Shown: piece by piece, positions 1 to 6,868 of the stretch
Numbering within the stretch: position 1 is the stretch's first letter
Layout of the letters: each line of letters starts with the position of its first letter
Source of the DNA: a bacterium UBP3_UBA6266
GTDB taxonomy: Bacteria > Auribacterota > UBA6266
Direction of reading: 5' to 3'
Length of the DNA: 12,605 bases
Assembly (NCBI GenBank): GCA_002440765.1
Contig: DJVC01000017.1
Location: 2,398-15,002, forward strand
The notes under the pieces: generated by a model
What the model saw: only the letters and a program-made list of their open reading frames with translations
The model's database searches: none
Told to the model about the DNA's origin: nothing
Made by a program: the position numbers and the translations under genes

Positions 1-1078
1 ATGCTGTCCTGCCGTATATGGGTCTTTTAAGCTTCAGGTACCTGATAATATCGGCGGGCTTTAAAGGAAATACATCCCTTACAGCTTTTGAGAGCTTATT
101 AAGAGGAACTCTGTTTGTATTCAGGCAGTCGACCAAAACGGATATAGGCTCAGGATATCCTATCGCGTATGACAGCTGGACTTCACATTTTTCCGCGATG
201 CGGGCGGCAACAATATTTTTCGCAATATGTCTCGCCATGTATGTGGCGCTTCTGTCCACTTTCGAAGGATCTTTTCCCGAAAAGGCTCCGCCTCCGTGCC
301 TTCCCATTCCGCCGTATGTATCAACTATTATTTTTCTTCCCGTTACACCGGTATCCCCGTGCGGTCCTCCAACAACAAATCTTCCGGTGGGATTGACAAA
401 TATTCTGGTTCTGCTGTCCATATATTTCGACGGAATCACATGTTTTATCACTTTGGACAGAATTTCCTTCCTCAATATGCTTATTTTCATAGGCTTATGC
501 TGGGTAGAAACAACCACACTGTCCACTCTTACGGGATTGCCATCGTGGTATTCAATGGTGACCTGGCTTTTGCCGTCCGGGCGCAGGAAGTTAAGTATCT
601 TTTTCTTCCTCGCTTCTGCCAGCCTCATTGTAAGTTGGTGGGCAAGCATAATGGGCAAAGGCAGATATTCCGGAGTTTCATTACACGCATAACCGAACAT
701 CATACCCTGATCCCCCGCTCCCTGTTCAGTGAATGTGCCCTCACCCGGGGTAACACCCATTGAAATATCGGGTGACTGGGTATGGACGGCTGAAATGACA
801 GCGCAGGATTTATAATCAAATCCCATCTCGGAATCAGTATACCCTATCTTCTTAATCACATCCCTGGCTATATCAGAATAATTAATGTGGACACTGTGTT
901 TTTTTGTGATTTCACCCGCAATAACCACCAGTCCGGTTGTAACAAGCGTCTCACAGGCAACCCTGGCATCTGGGTCCTCGGCTAAAATCGCATCAAGAAT
1001 TCCGTCTGAAATCTGATCGCATACTTTGTCCGGATGACCTTCCGTCACCGATTCTGAAGTAAATAAAATTTTTTCCAT
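1..1078 (-). CDS. metK: S-adenosylmethionine synthetase (MetK), 3' end cut by window
   Basis: Makes S-adenosylmethionine from methionine and ATP in the cytosol. I translated it by hand from the ATG at 1078: it opens [20 protein letters not shown], the classic MetK N-terminus with the ATP-binding GHPDK motif (His15, Asp17, Lys18). Further on are the two family signatures, [12 protein letters not shown] near residue 115 and [17 protein letters not shown] near residue 260. About 359 residues are visible, ending at [10 protein letters not shown], so roughly 25-30 C-terminal residues of a normal 385-395 aa enzyme lie beyond base 1. The start is supported by a GGAGTG Shine-Dalgarno 5 bases upstream. 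It lies 111 bases after the Enzyme I gene and has its own strong promoter, so it is probably a separate transcription unit. Identity is very secure; nothing in the visible part looks broken. Confidence 0.98.
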   Translation of the reverse strand, partial: MEKILFTSESVTEGHPDKVCDQISDGILDAILAEDPDARVACETLVTTGLVVIAGEITKKHSVHINYSDIARDVIKKIGYTDSEMGFDYKSCAVISAVHTQSPDISMGVTPGEGTFTEQGAGDQGMMFGYACNETPEYLPLPIMLAHQLTMRLAEARKKKILNFLRPDGKSQVTIEYHDGNPVRVDSVVVSTQHKPMKISILRKEILSKVIKHVIPSKYMDSRTRIFVNPTGRFVVGGPHGDTGVTGRKIIVDTYGGMGRHGGGAFSGKDPSKVDRSATYMARHIAKNIVAARIAEKCEVQLSYAIGYPEPISVLVDCLNTNRVPLNKLSKAVRDVFPLKPADIIRYLKLKRPIYGRTA

Positions 1079-1083
1079 AATTA

Positions 1084-1089
1084 CACTCC
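1084..1089 (-). promoter_or_regulatory. Ribosome binding site of metK
   Basis: GGAGTG on the minus strand, 5 bases before the metK ATG at 1078. It fixes the start choice. Confidence 0.75.
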
Positions 1090-1132
1090 AAAACATAAAT
1101 ATTATTTTTTATTATCAGAACAATTTTGACAT

Positions 1133-1161
1133 ACTATAAAAAAATACTTCCTATAAGTCAA
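1133..1161 (-). promoter_or_regulatory. Sigma-70-type promoter of metK
   Basis: On the minus strand, TTGACT (1156-1161) and TATAGT (1133-1138) are separated by exactly 17 bases, close to the TTGACA/TATAAT consensus. The predicted start of transcription is near 1126, giving a 5' leader of about 48 bases that is AT-rich. That leader is too short for a known SAM riboswitch with an expression platform, so control by such an element is unlikely. No clear terminator precedes it, so read-through from the PTS operon remains possible. Confidence 0.75.
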
Positions 1162-1189
1162 GTTGTAATGAAAGATGCTTACGAACTTT

Positions 1190-2959
1190 TCAATTTGCCT
1201 GGGACGCTAATTCCGGAGCCACTTTTTTGAGAACTGTTCCCGCAAGCCTCCTGACCTGTGAACTCATTTTGCATTTTAATGCTTTTTCGGAAAGAGCCTT
1301 AAGGTCTTTAAGGGAAGCGCTCCTTATAACTTTTTTTATTTCGGGGACTATTATAGAGCTGGCGCTTAACTCATCTATGCCCATACCCACAAGCAATAAT
1401 GTCATTTCAAGGTCACCGGCCATCTCTCCGCACATACCGACCCAGATATTCTCCGCATGAGCATTTTCAATGACTTTGTTTATTAACCTTAAAACCGCCG
1501 GGTTTGCGGGTTCATAAAGATAAGCCACTTTTTCATTTACTCGGTCGACGGCAATCGAATACTGTATCAAGTCGTTTGTGCCTATGCTGAAAAAATCGAC
1601 GTGTTTTGCGATTATATCGGAGGTTATAGCCGCAGAAGGTATCTCTATCATAACCCCTATTTCAATCTCTTTATCATAGGAAACCTTATTTTTATCCAAT
1701 GACACTTTGATTTCCTCAACAATCTTATTGGCCTGAATAACTTCATCAACACTGGATATCATGGGATACATCAGCTTAATATTCCCTATAGCGCTCGCTC
1801 TTAAAATCGCTTTCAGCTGTGTCCGGAAAATATCCTGCCTTTCCAGGCAAAACCTTATAGCTCTCCAGCCGAGAAACGGGTTCATTTCCTTTGATACCCC
1901 CAGCTGCGGGGAGAGCTTATCTCCCCCGAGGTCAAGCGTCCTTATTATAACCGGGTTAGGGTAAGTCTTTTCCGCGACCTCCTTATAAGCCTGATATTGT
2001 TCCTCTTCGGAGGGAAAATCGGGTCTGTTCAGATAAAAAAATTCCGTCCTGTATAAACCTATCCCCTCAGCCCCGTGAGATAACACGGACAAGACATCGT
2101 GGGGAAGTTCAATATTGGCCGAAACAGTCAGCCTGTACCCGTCAAGAGTTTCTGCCGGCAAGTCCTTGAGCTCGGCCAATTTTTCATTCAGCCTGTCCAA
2201 CTTCGAAATTTCTACTGAATATTTGCCCTGAGTCCATTTCGATGGATTGAGAGTAACGACACCGTGGCTTCCGTCTATTATTATCTCATCGCCGGATTTG
2301 ACTTTTCTGCTGATGTCCCTGAGACCGACAATCGCGGGAATCTCCAGAGACCTCGCCATAATAGCCGTGTGAGATGTTTTACCTCCTATGTCGGTAACAA
2401 AACCTTTAACCAATTCCTTGTGCATCAGGGCTGTATCCGAGGGGCTAAGGTCGTAGGCCACAATAACAACTTCTTCCTTGAATGCGGACAGATCCTGTTT
2501 TTTGCGGCCGAGGAGGTTGCATAATACCCTTTTGGTAAAATCCCTTATATCAGATGCTCTTTCCTTAAGATAGTCATCTTCCATCTTGGAAAAAAGCTCT
2601 ACATATTTTTCTCCCACCTGCTGAAATATATATTCAACATTGTATTTCTCTTTTTCCAGCCTTTTGATGACCTGTTCGATAACAGACCTGTCTTCAAGAA
2701 ACAGCAGATGCGCGTTGAATATCTCGGCATGCTCCGCGCCCATCTGCTTTGCAATTTTATCCTGTATGCCTATAAGTTCATGGCGGGTTTTGATAAGAGC
2801 TTCTTCAAACCGGGCTATCTCATTCGGAATCTGCTCTTCTTTAATCTTATACTTCGAAACTGTGTCTTCCTTGCTGTCATAAAGATAAACTCTCCCTATT
2901 GCAATACCCGGGGAAACAGGAATCCCCTTATAGACTATTTCTTTCTTGCTGTCTTTCAT
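1190..2959 (-). CDS. ptsI: PTS Enzyme I (phosphoenolpyruvate-protein phosphotransferase)
   Basis: Soluble first component of the phosphotransferase chain: it takes phosphate from phosphoenolpyruvate and passes it to HPr. The 589 residues match the usual length of about 570-590. In order: an N-terminal HPr-interaction helical domain (about 1-140); the phosphohistidine swivelling domain with GGKTSHTAIMARS, where His197 is the phosphorylated residue; and the PEP-binding TIM barrel with GIGLYRTEFFYL (299-310), the SIGTNDLIQYSIAVDR signature (458-473) and GMCGEMAGD with catalytic Cys510. There is no N-terminal GAF domain, so this is the ptsI form and not the nitrogen-PTS EI-Ntr (ptsP) form. The ATG at 2959 overlaps the HPr stop as ATGA, so translation is probably coupled. 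It is the last gene of the hpf-hprK-EIIA-HPr-EI unit. All active-site motifs are intact. Confidence 0.97.
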   Translation of the reverse strand: MKDSKKEIVYKGIPVSPGIAIGRVYLYDSKEDTVSKYKIKEEQIPNEIARFEEALIKTRHELIGIQDKIAKQMGAEHAEIFNAHLLFLEDRSVIEQVIKRLEKEKYNVEYIFQQVGEKYVELFSKMEDDYLKERASDIRDFTKRVLCNLLGRKKQDLSAFKEEVVIVAYDLSPSDTALMHKELVKGFVTDIGGKTSHTAIMARSLEIPAIVGLRDISRKVKSGDEIIIDGSHGVVTLNPSKWTQGKYSVEISKLDRLNEKLAELKDLPAETLDGYRLTVSANIELPHDVLSVLSHGAEGIGLYRTEFFYLNRPDFPSEEEQYQAYKEVAEKTYPNPVIIRTLDLGGDKLSPQLGVSKEMNPFLGWRAIRFCLERQDIFRTQLKAILRASAIGNIKLMYPMISSVDEVIQANKIVEEIKVSLDKNKVSYDKEIEIGVMIEIPSAAITSDIIAKHVDFFSIGTNDLIQYSIAVDRVNEKVAYLYEPANPAVLRLINKVIENAHAENIWVGMCGEMAGDLEMTLLLVGMGIDELSASSIIVPEIKKVIRSASLKDLKALSEKALKCKMSSQVRRLAGTVLKKVAPELASQAN

Positions 2960-3243
2960 TCTTCTCCGAATTTATTTATAAAAAGTCTTTCCAGCTCTTC
3001 CACCGCCATTTGCGCGTCATCACCTTCGGCTATTATCTTCAGTTTAGAACCTTTGGCCGCGGCAAGCATCATCACTCCCATAATACTTTTGCCGTTGACC
3101 ATTTCACCGTCTTTCGCTATTTTCACTTCCGAACTGAACCTGTTGGCCGTCTGAACCAACAGAGCCGCAGGCCTGGCATGCAAACCGAGCTCATTGATTA
3201 TTTCTATTTCTTTTTCGATTTTACTCAAATTTTGGTTTTCCAT
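2956..3243 (-). CDS. ptsH: HPr phosphocarrier protein
   Basis: Small phosphocarrier of 95 residues (family usually 85-95). The active site reads NELGLHARPAA, with His22 (His15 of classical HPr) accepting phosphate from Enzyme I. A regulatory serine is present in NGKSIMGVMMLA (Ser53, equivalent to Ser46), the target of HPr kinase. Both phosphorylation sites are therefore kept, which fits the hprK gene two positions upstream. It starts 8 bases after the EIIA stop, and its TGA stop overlaps the start of the Enzyme I gene (ATGA). An N-terminal extension of about 7 residues compared with textbook HPr is visible. With no sugar permease in view, it most likely feeds the mannose-type EIIA next door and acts in regulation; this is inference. 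It could equally be named NPr. Confidence 0.96.
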   Translation of the reverse strand: MENQNLSKIEKEIEIINELGLHARPAALLVQTANRFSSEVKIAKDGEMVNGKSIMGVMMLAAAKGSKLKIIAEGDDAQMAVEELERLFINKFGEE

Positions 3244-3251
3244 CTCAGCCG

Positions 3252-3677
3252 TCAGATATTAATTATTTCTATTCTGCGTTTATCCATGTAATCTTTTGCC
3301 GTAAAGACGCTTTTTCTTCCGGTATTCGCTATCCTATCGGCCAATTTTTGAATACTGCTTTCTTTTCTGTGAACCGCAAGGTCCATAAGCATCGGCAGAT
3401 TGACCCCTGTCACTATCATCAACTTATTGTCTTTATTTCTGAGGCCCATGCCGATATTGGAAGAACTCCCGCCGAAAACATCCACAAGAATCAATACGCC
3501 CTCAGCTGAATCGACACTTTCAACGGCTTTAACGATATTTCTCTCTATATCTTTCTGCTTGTCATTCGTAAACTGGCATACTATAGCCAATTTTTCTATT
3601 TTGCCGACTATTTGTTCGGCAGCTGCAACCAGATCTTTGGCAAGATTCCCATGAGCCGCGACTATAACACCAATCAT
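3252..3677 (-). CDS. PTS EIIA component, mannose/fructose family, stand-alone
   Basis: Single-domain PTS EIIA of the mannose superfamily, 141 residues. The N-terminus MIGVIVAAHG carries His9, the residue phosphorylated by HPr in this family. LVDVFGGSSSN in mid-protein and VTGVNLPMLMDL after it are the family's other conserved blocks (compare DLFGGSP and TGVNLPML). No IIB, IIC or IID gene is nearby, so a sugar-uptake role is not supported. In deltaproteobacteria and some other diderms such orphan EIIA-Man proteins sit beside hprK and HPr and are thought to be regulatory. The ATG at 3677 follows the hprK stop by two bases, with GGCGGA five bases upstream. The partner it regulates cannot be read from this sequence. 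Confidence 0.93.
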   Translation of the reverse strand: MIGVIVAAHGNLAKDLVAAAEQIVGKIEKLAIVCQFTNDKQKDIERNIVKAVESVDSAEGVLILVDVFGGSSSNIGMGLRNKDNKLMIVTGVNLPMLMDLAVHRKESSIQKLADRIANTGRKSVFTAKDYMDKRRIEIINI

Positions 3678-3679
3678 AT

Positions 3680-4639
3680 TTATCCGCCTTCGGTTTTTTT
3701 TCCGGTTTTCTTGCCGGTCATTCTGTTTATTAATGATTCATTAAGATCTTTCGCGGAATTTCTGCCGAGTTTCTTCAGCCGGTAATTAAGCGCCGCCGTC
3801 TTAATCATCAGGGCCATATCCCTCCCCGGCTTCACGGGTAAAAGAATATGAGCAAGTTTTATCCCGAGCAGCGTGTAAGATTGTTCTTCCATGCCCAATC
3901 TGTCGTATTCGCGTTCGCCGTCCCAATCTTCAAGGGAAACAACTATATCTATCCTTTTAAATTCTCTTACCGAGCCGGCGCCGTATAAAGTCTCTATATT
4001 AATGATTCCCAAACCTCTTATTTCCATATGATATTTTGTCACTTCCACGCACCTGCCTATCAGATCTTTCCTGTCATGCAGTTTTATCCTGACAACATCA
4101 TCGGCAACCAGTCTATGCCCTTTATCGATAAGAGCAAGAGCGCATTCGCTTTTGCCAACCCCGCTTTTCCCTATAATCAGGACACCGACACCGTAAACTT
4201 CAACAAGATTTCCGTTCATCGTAATCTGAGGCGCAAATTTATCTTCCAGATAAAGAGTGGCTTCATTAATAAGAGACTTCGTTATCGAACCTGACCTGAA
4301 CAGGGGCACACCGAAATGGTCGGCATATTTGATCATCTCATCAAAAGGAACGAAATGTCTCGATATTATGCAACAGGGAAATTTTTGCGAAAAAAACTTT
4401 TTAATTCTGTTTTTTCTGTCCTTTCCTTCCAAAGTCTTCAAAAAAGACATTTCAACAAAACCGATTACCTGTACACGCCGGACCGCGAAAAAACCGTAAT
4501 ATCCTACAAGGGCAAGCCCGGGACGGTTCAAAGTAGATTCCTTAATTTTCTTCCTCAGGCCTTTTTTTCCCGCAACCAATTCAAGGTCCAGGTGATCTTT
4601 AAGGTTTTCATAGAATTCTTTAACCGTAACATTGACCAT
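3680..4639 (-). CDS. hprK: HPr kinase/phosphorylase (HPrK)
   Basis: Bifunctional sensor enzyme that phosphorylates HPr on its regulatory serine and removes that phosphate. From the ATG at 4639 it has 319 residues, the normal size (about 310-330). The N-terminal domain (about 1-130) is typical HPrK_N, with ISRHFVPFDEMI. The C-terminal kinase domain has the P-loop GKSGVGKS (157-164), HRLVADDVV with the paired aspartates (about 180-181), the HPrK signature EIRGLGIINI (about 206-215), YDRLG and the PVKPGRD motif. The C-terminal tail is lysine-rich. Oddity: the usual VHG just before the P-loop, which carries the catalytic His in family members such as the Lactobacillus casei enzyme, reads MNG here, giving Asn142. 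Kinase versus phosphorylase activity may therefore be altered. A TTG at 4645 is also open, but the GGCGGA site fits the ATG better. Confidence 0.95.
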   Translation of the reverse strand: MVNVTVKEFYENLKDHLDLELVAGKKGLRKKIKESTLNRPGLALVGYYGFFAVRRVQVIGFVEMSFLKTLEGKDRKNRIKKFFSQKFPCCIISRHFVPFDEMIKYADHFGVPLFRSGSITKSLINEATLYLEDKFAPQITMNGNLVEVYGVGVLIIGKSGVGKSECALALIDKGHRLVADDVVRIKLHDRKDLIGRCVEVTKYHMEIRGLGIINIETLYGAGSVREFKRIDIVVSLEDWDGEREYDRLGMEEQSYTLLGIKLAHILLPVKPGRDMALMIKTAALNYRLKKLGRNSAKDLNESLINRMTGKKTGKKTEGG

Positions 4640-4646
4640 CTGCAAA

Positions 4647-4652
4647 TCCGCC
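4647..4652 (-). promoter_or_regulatory. Ribosome binding site deciding the hprK start
   Basis: GGCGGA on the minus strand lies 7 bases before the ATG at 4639 but only 1 base before the in-frame TTG at 4645. It therefore favours the ATG. The same GGCGGA precedes the EIIA start. Confidence 0.6.
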
Positions 4653-4655
4653 GTT

Positions 4656-4991
4656 TTACTGGTTTTCCGTATATTCGATTTCTATATCTTTAACGGGACG
4701 ATTTTTTCTGTCGTGAAATTTATCTTTCATCCTTCTGAGTTTCTGCTCCACTTTATCGATAAGCGTATCTATTGATTTGTACATATCGTCGCTGACTTCT
4801 TCGAGGTGAAGAGAAAAATGAGGGCCGTTCATATTAACTTCGACTTTCTGCCTGTATTTTTCCACGTCCATAATTACATGGGCATCATTGATTCTCAGTT
4901 CATACTTGTCGATTTTAGAAAATTTGTCTCTCGCATATTCTTTCATTGGGTCAGTAACCGAAACATGCCTGCCTGTAACGCTGATATTCAC
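4656..4991 (-). CDS. hpf: Short ribosome hibernation promoting factor (HPF/RaiA family)
   Basis: Binds the small ribosomal subunit in the decoding region and helps keep ribosomes idle in slow growth. Its 111 residues match the short HPF form; the C-terminal dimerisation domain of long HPF is absent. The fold is recognisable from MNISVTGRHVSVTDPMKEYA at the start, INDAHVIMDVEKYRQKVEV in the middle and the basic helix YKSIDTLIDKVEQKLRRMKDK near 71-91. The tail after residue 95 is charged. The start is GTG at 4991, seven bases after a perfect AAGGAGGT Shine-Dalgarno. It opens the PTS segment: hprK begins 16 bases after its stop. In many proteobacteria hpf follows rpoN, but here it directly follows lptB. 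Confidence 0.95.
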   Translation of the reverse strand: MNISVTGRHVSVTDPMKEYARDKFSKIDKYELRINDAHVIMDVEKYRQKVEVNMNGPHFSLHLEEVSDDMYKSIDTLIDKVEQKLRRMKDKFHDRKNRPVKDIEIEYTENQ

Positions 4992-4998
4992 CGATTGA

Positions 4999-5006
4999 AC
5001 CTCCTT
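4999..5006 (-). promoter_or_regulatory. Strong ribosome binding site of hpf
   Basis: AAGGAGGT on the minus strand, 7 bases before the GTG start at 4991. It is the strongest Shine-Dalgarno match I noticed in the window and it decides a non-ATG start. Confidence 0.8.
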
Positions 5007-5061
5007 TTTATCCTATATAAAGACAAACTAATAAAAATAAAAACTGTTTTCAACTTATTAT

Positions 5062-5090
5062 AATATAGTTTAGCCGCGGATTTTTAACAA
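5062..5090 (-). promoter_or_regulatory. Possible promoter for the hpf-hprK-PTS unit
   Basis: In the 114-base gap between lptB and hpf, TTGTTA (5085-5090) and TATATT (5062-5067) on the minus strand are 17 bases apart. A perfect TATAAT overlaps at 5057-5062 but lacks a -35 at good spacing. The rest of the gap is very AT-rich, with one CCGCGG palindrome. I see no stem-loop followed by a T-run that would end the LPS operon here, so this may be an internal promoter. Confidence 0.5.
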
Positions 5091-5105
5091 GAAAATTATG
5101 CAAAG

Positions 5106-5828
5106 CTACATTGTAAAGCCGTGGCCGAGATAAATATTCCTGGCCTGAGGGTCGTTTATAAGTTCCTGTGCCGTACCGGATAATAGAATTTCACTATCGT
5201 ACATTATATAAGCCCTATCGGTTATTGAAAGCGTTTCCCTTACGCTGTGGTCCGTAAGCAAAATTCCCAGACCTTTATTTTTAAGATTTTCAATGATTTG
5301 CTGGACTTCAAAGACAGCTATGGGATCAACACCGGAAAACGGTTCATCCAATAATATAAAAGAAGGATTGGTAACCAGCGCCCTGGTAATTTCAAGCCTC
5401 CGTCTTTCCCCTCCCGAAAGCGTGTATGCCTTATTTTTAGCCAACTTATCCATATCGAGTTCGGCAAGCAGCTGCCTCAACCTTTCCTTTCTCTTCCTGT
5501 AATTCAAGGGAAGTGTTTCCAGAATTGCCATAATATTCTGCTCAACGGTCAAATCCCTGAAAATGGAAGGTTCCTGGGACAGGTACCCAATGCCCTTTTT
5601 TGCCCTCGCGCACATAGGCAATCTTGTTATATCCGCATCATCGAAAACCACACGGCCGGAATCCGGCCTTATAAGGCCTACAATCATATAAAACGTTGTC
5701 GTTTTGCCTGCCCCGTTAGGCCCCAGCAAGCCTACTATCTCACCCCTGTGAATATTTATCTCAACCTTATTCACAACAGCTCTCTTCTTATAACTTTTGC
5801 ACAATTTTTCTGTTCTCAGAAGTTCCAT
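5106..5828 (-). CDS. lptB: LPS export ABC transporter ATPase LptB
   Basis: Cytoplasmic ATPase that powers LPS extraction from the inner membrane with LptF and LptG and transfer to LptC. The 240 residues match the family. Motifs: Walker A GPNGAGKT (36-43), Q-loop YLSQEPSIF (Gln85), the ABC signature LSGGERRR (137-144), Walker B FILLDEPFSGVD (catalytic Glu162) and the H-loop LLTDHSVRET (His194). The TDHxVRETL and C-terminal YLGHGF patterns are diagnostic for LptB compared with other ABC ATPases. It starts at an ATG 9 bases after lptA, with AAGGT upstream. lptF and lptG are not in the window. All catalytic residues are intact. Confidence 0.97.
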   Translation of the reverse strand: MELLRTEKLCKSYKKRAVVNKVEINIHRGEIVGLLGPNGAGKTTTFYMIVGLIRPDSGRVVFDDADITRLPMCARAKKGIGYLSQEPSIFRDLTVEQNIMAILETLPLNYRKRKERLRQLLAELDMDKLAKNKAYTLSGGERRRLEITRALVTNPSFILLDEPFSGVDPIAVFEVQQIIENLKNKGLGILLTDHSVRETLSITDRAYIMYDSEILLSGTAQELINDPQARNIYLGHGFTM

Positions 5829-5837
5829 AATATTACC

Positions 5838-6356
5838 TTAAAAAATACTTAACTCTTTAGTATCTTTCTTCCTTTCCGGAAAAATTACAAGTTTTGCGCC
5901 CGGTTCACAGACCATCCTGTTTTCGTCTATATAAAATGTTATTTTTTCACCTGTCAAAGTATCAGTCCCTCTTTTAACAACAGGATTGCCTTTTAATACA
6001 ACCGTGCGGTTATCCATTATGAATACAGCTTCCTCGCAATTGGCGGTTTTGTCTTCCTGTTCAATTGCGATGTTTCCGAGCGCTTCTATTCTTTCGATTC
6101 TTTTCTCATCCTTATTGAAAGTAAGCTTGACCTTATCCGCTTTAATAGTCCCGTATTTATCTTCTACAAATACATTCCTGTTCAATATAACGATGTTATT
6201 GTTGTAATCTACATTCAACGGCCCATCACACGTTATGACCGTAGGCAATCTTTTAATTTCCTGTTCTATTCCATCTGAAGAGGAAGATACTTCCTCCTGC
6301 GCAACGGCCAAACCGCAGATAAAAACAAATAAGAGCAACGCCGCATTAAGCCTCAC
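5838..6356 (-). CDS. lptA: Periplasmic LPS transport protein LptA (OstA-like)
   Basis: Periplasmic bridge protein whose stacked beta-jellyroll units carry LPS from the inner-membrane complex to the outer-membrane LptD. It has 172 residues. A signal peptide is visible: a hydrophobic stretch from about residue 5 to 17, then AVA-QEE, a good signal peptidase I site after about residue 19. The mature part has OstA/LptA beta-strand blocks, such as VITCDGPLNVDYNNNIVIL, VEDKYGTIKADKVKL and TLTGEKITFYIDENRMVCEPGA. The start is GTG at 6356, overlapping the lptC stop as GTGA, with AAGGAG 8 bases upstream inside lptC. The family assignment rests on pattern and position between lptC and lptB. Confidence 0.9.
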   Translation of the reverse strand: MRLNAALLLFVFICGLAVAQEEVSSSSDGIEQEIKRLPTVITCDGPLNVDYNNNIVILNRNVFVEDKYGTIKADKVKLTFNKDEKRIERIEALGNIAIEQEDKTANCEEAVFIMDNRTVVLKGNPVVKRGTDTLTGEKITFYIDENRMVCEPGAKLVIFPERKKDTKELSIF

Positions 6357-6868
6357 AGGGAAAACTCCTTAAGTTGCTTTTCATTTATGATAATCCTGAT
6401 GTTCTTTTTAATATCAATCTTGCCGTTATCCAGAGAACCGAAAAACCCGTCCCCCGAAAGGAAGAAATCCTCTTTTTCAAGCTCAAGATGGCTGTCGGTT
6501 TTAAATTCCCGATCTTCCGCAAGATAATCAAGGCAATCTGTCTTCACTTTAATGCCGCTTTTTGTGGTAATAACAACTTCTCCCTCAACATGAATAATCT
6601 GGCTATCTTTATCTATCTGCCCTCTGCGGGCCACTATTTCATATAATTCAGATTTAGATTCAACCAAAGCCTTTATCTCTTCTATTTCAACTATCCCTTC
6701 TTTATTTACAACAGCCTTTTTCCCTTCAACCCGCCATTGATTTTCCATCTGTTCCGCGGGTGAACTGAAAATAAAATTCGTAAATTCGCCTATAGGAATC
6801 TGTTCTTCGGAAAAAACGGCAGGCAGGAACTGAAAACAAAATATTAAGATAAAAAACATCCTTATCAT
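6353..6868 (-). CDS. lptC: LPS export protein LptC
   Basis: Bitopic partner of LptBFG that receives LPS in the periplasm and hands it to LptA. The 171 residues fit the family (about 170-200). The N-terminus has a hydrophobic stretch (about residues 4-19). In LptC this is normally an uncleaved anchor, although AVFS-EE here could also be cleaved; there is no lipobox cysteine. The remainder is the LptC/OstA-type beta fold, for example IIHVEGEVVITTKSGIKVKT (about 90-109), LSGDGFFGSLDNGKIDIKKN and RIII near the end. Sequence identity to textbook LptC cannot be judged by eye, so the call leans on fold pattern plus location between kdsC and lptA. Its ATG overlaps the kdsC stop by one base (TAATG), and its stop overlaps the lptA GTG. 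Confidence 0.85.
   Translation of the reverse strand: MIRMFFILIFCFQFLPAVFSEEQIPIGEFTNFIFSSPAEQMENQWRVEGKKAVVNKEGIVEIEEIKALVESKSELYEIVARRGQIDKDSQIIHVEGEVVITTKSGIKVKTDCLDYLAEDREFKTDSHLELEKEDFFLSGDGFFGSLDNGKIDIKKNIRIIINEKQLKEFSL
6365..6370 (-). promoter_or_regulatory. Ribosome binding site of lptA
   Basis: AAGGAG on the minus strand inside the end of lptC, 8 bases before the GTG start at 6356. It supports the non-ATG start in the GTGA overlap. Confidence 0.65.

Noticed and set aside
18..763. Two overlapping plus-strand frames (224 and 178 codons) opposite metK
   Set aside because: Both are antisense to an intact MetK coding sequence with all signatures; neither has a recognisable domain or ribosome site.
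1125..1139. Plus-strand promoter-like TTGACA near TATAAA
   Set aside because: The two boxes are almost adjacent, far from 17-base spacing, and no plus-strand gene follows.
1162..1189. Intrinsic terminator after ptsI
   Set aside because: No GC-rich stem followed by a T-run is visible on the minus strand before the metK promoter.
4640..4645. TTG start for hprK
   Set aside because: The GGCGGA ribosome site would be only 1 base away, while the ATG two codons later is at a proper 7-base spacing.
5062..5105. Sigma-54 (-24/-12) site or rpoN remnant in the lptB-hpf gap
   Set aside because: No GG-N10-GC pattern in a fitting place and no readable sigma-54 fragment in any frame.
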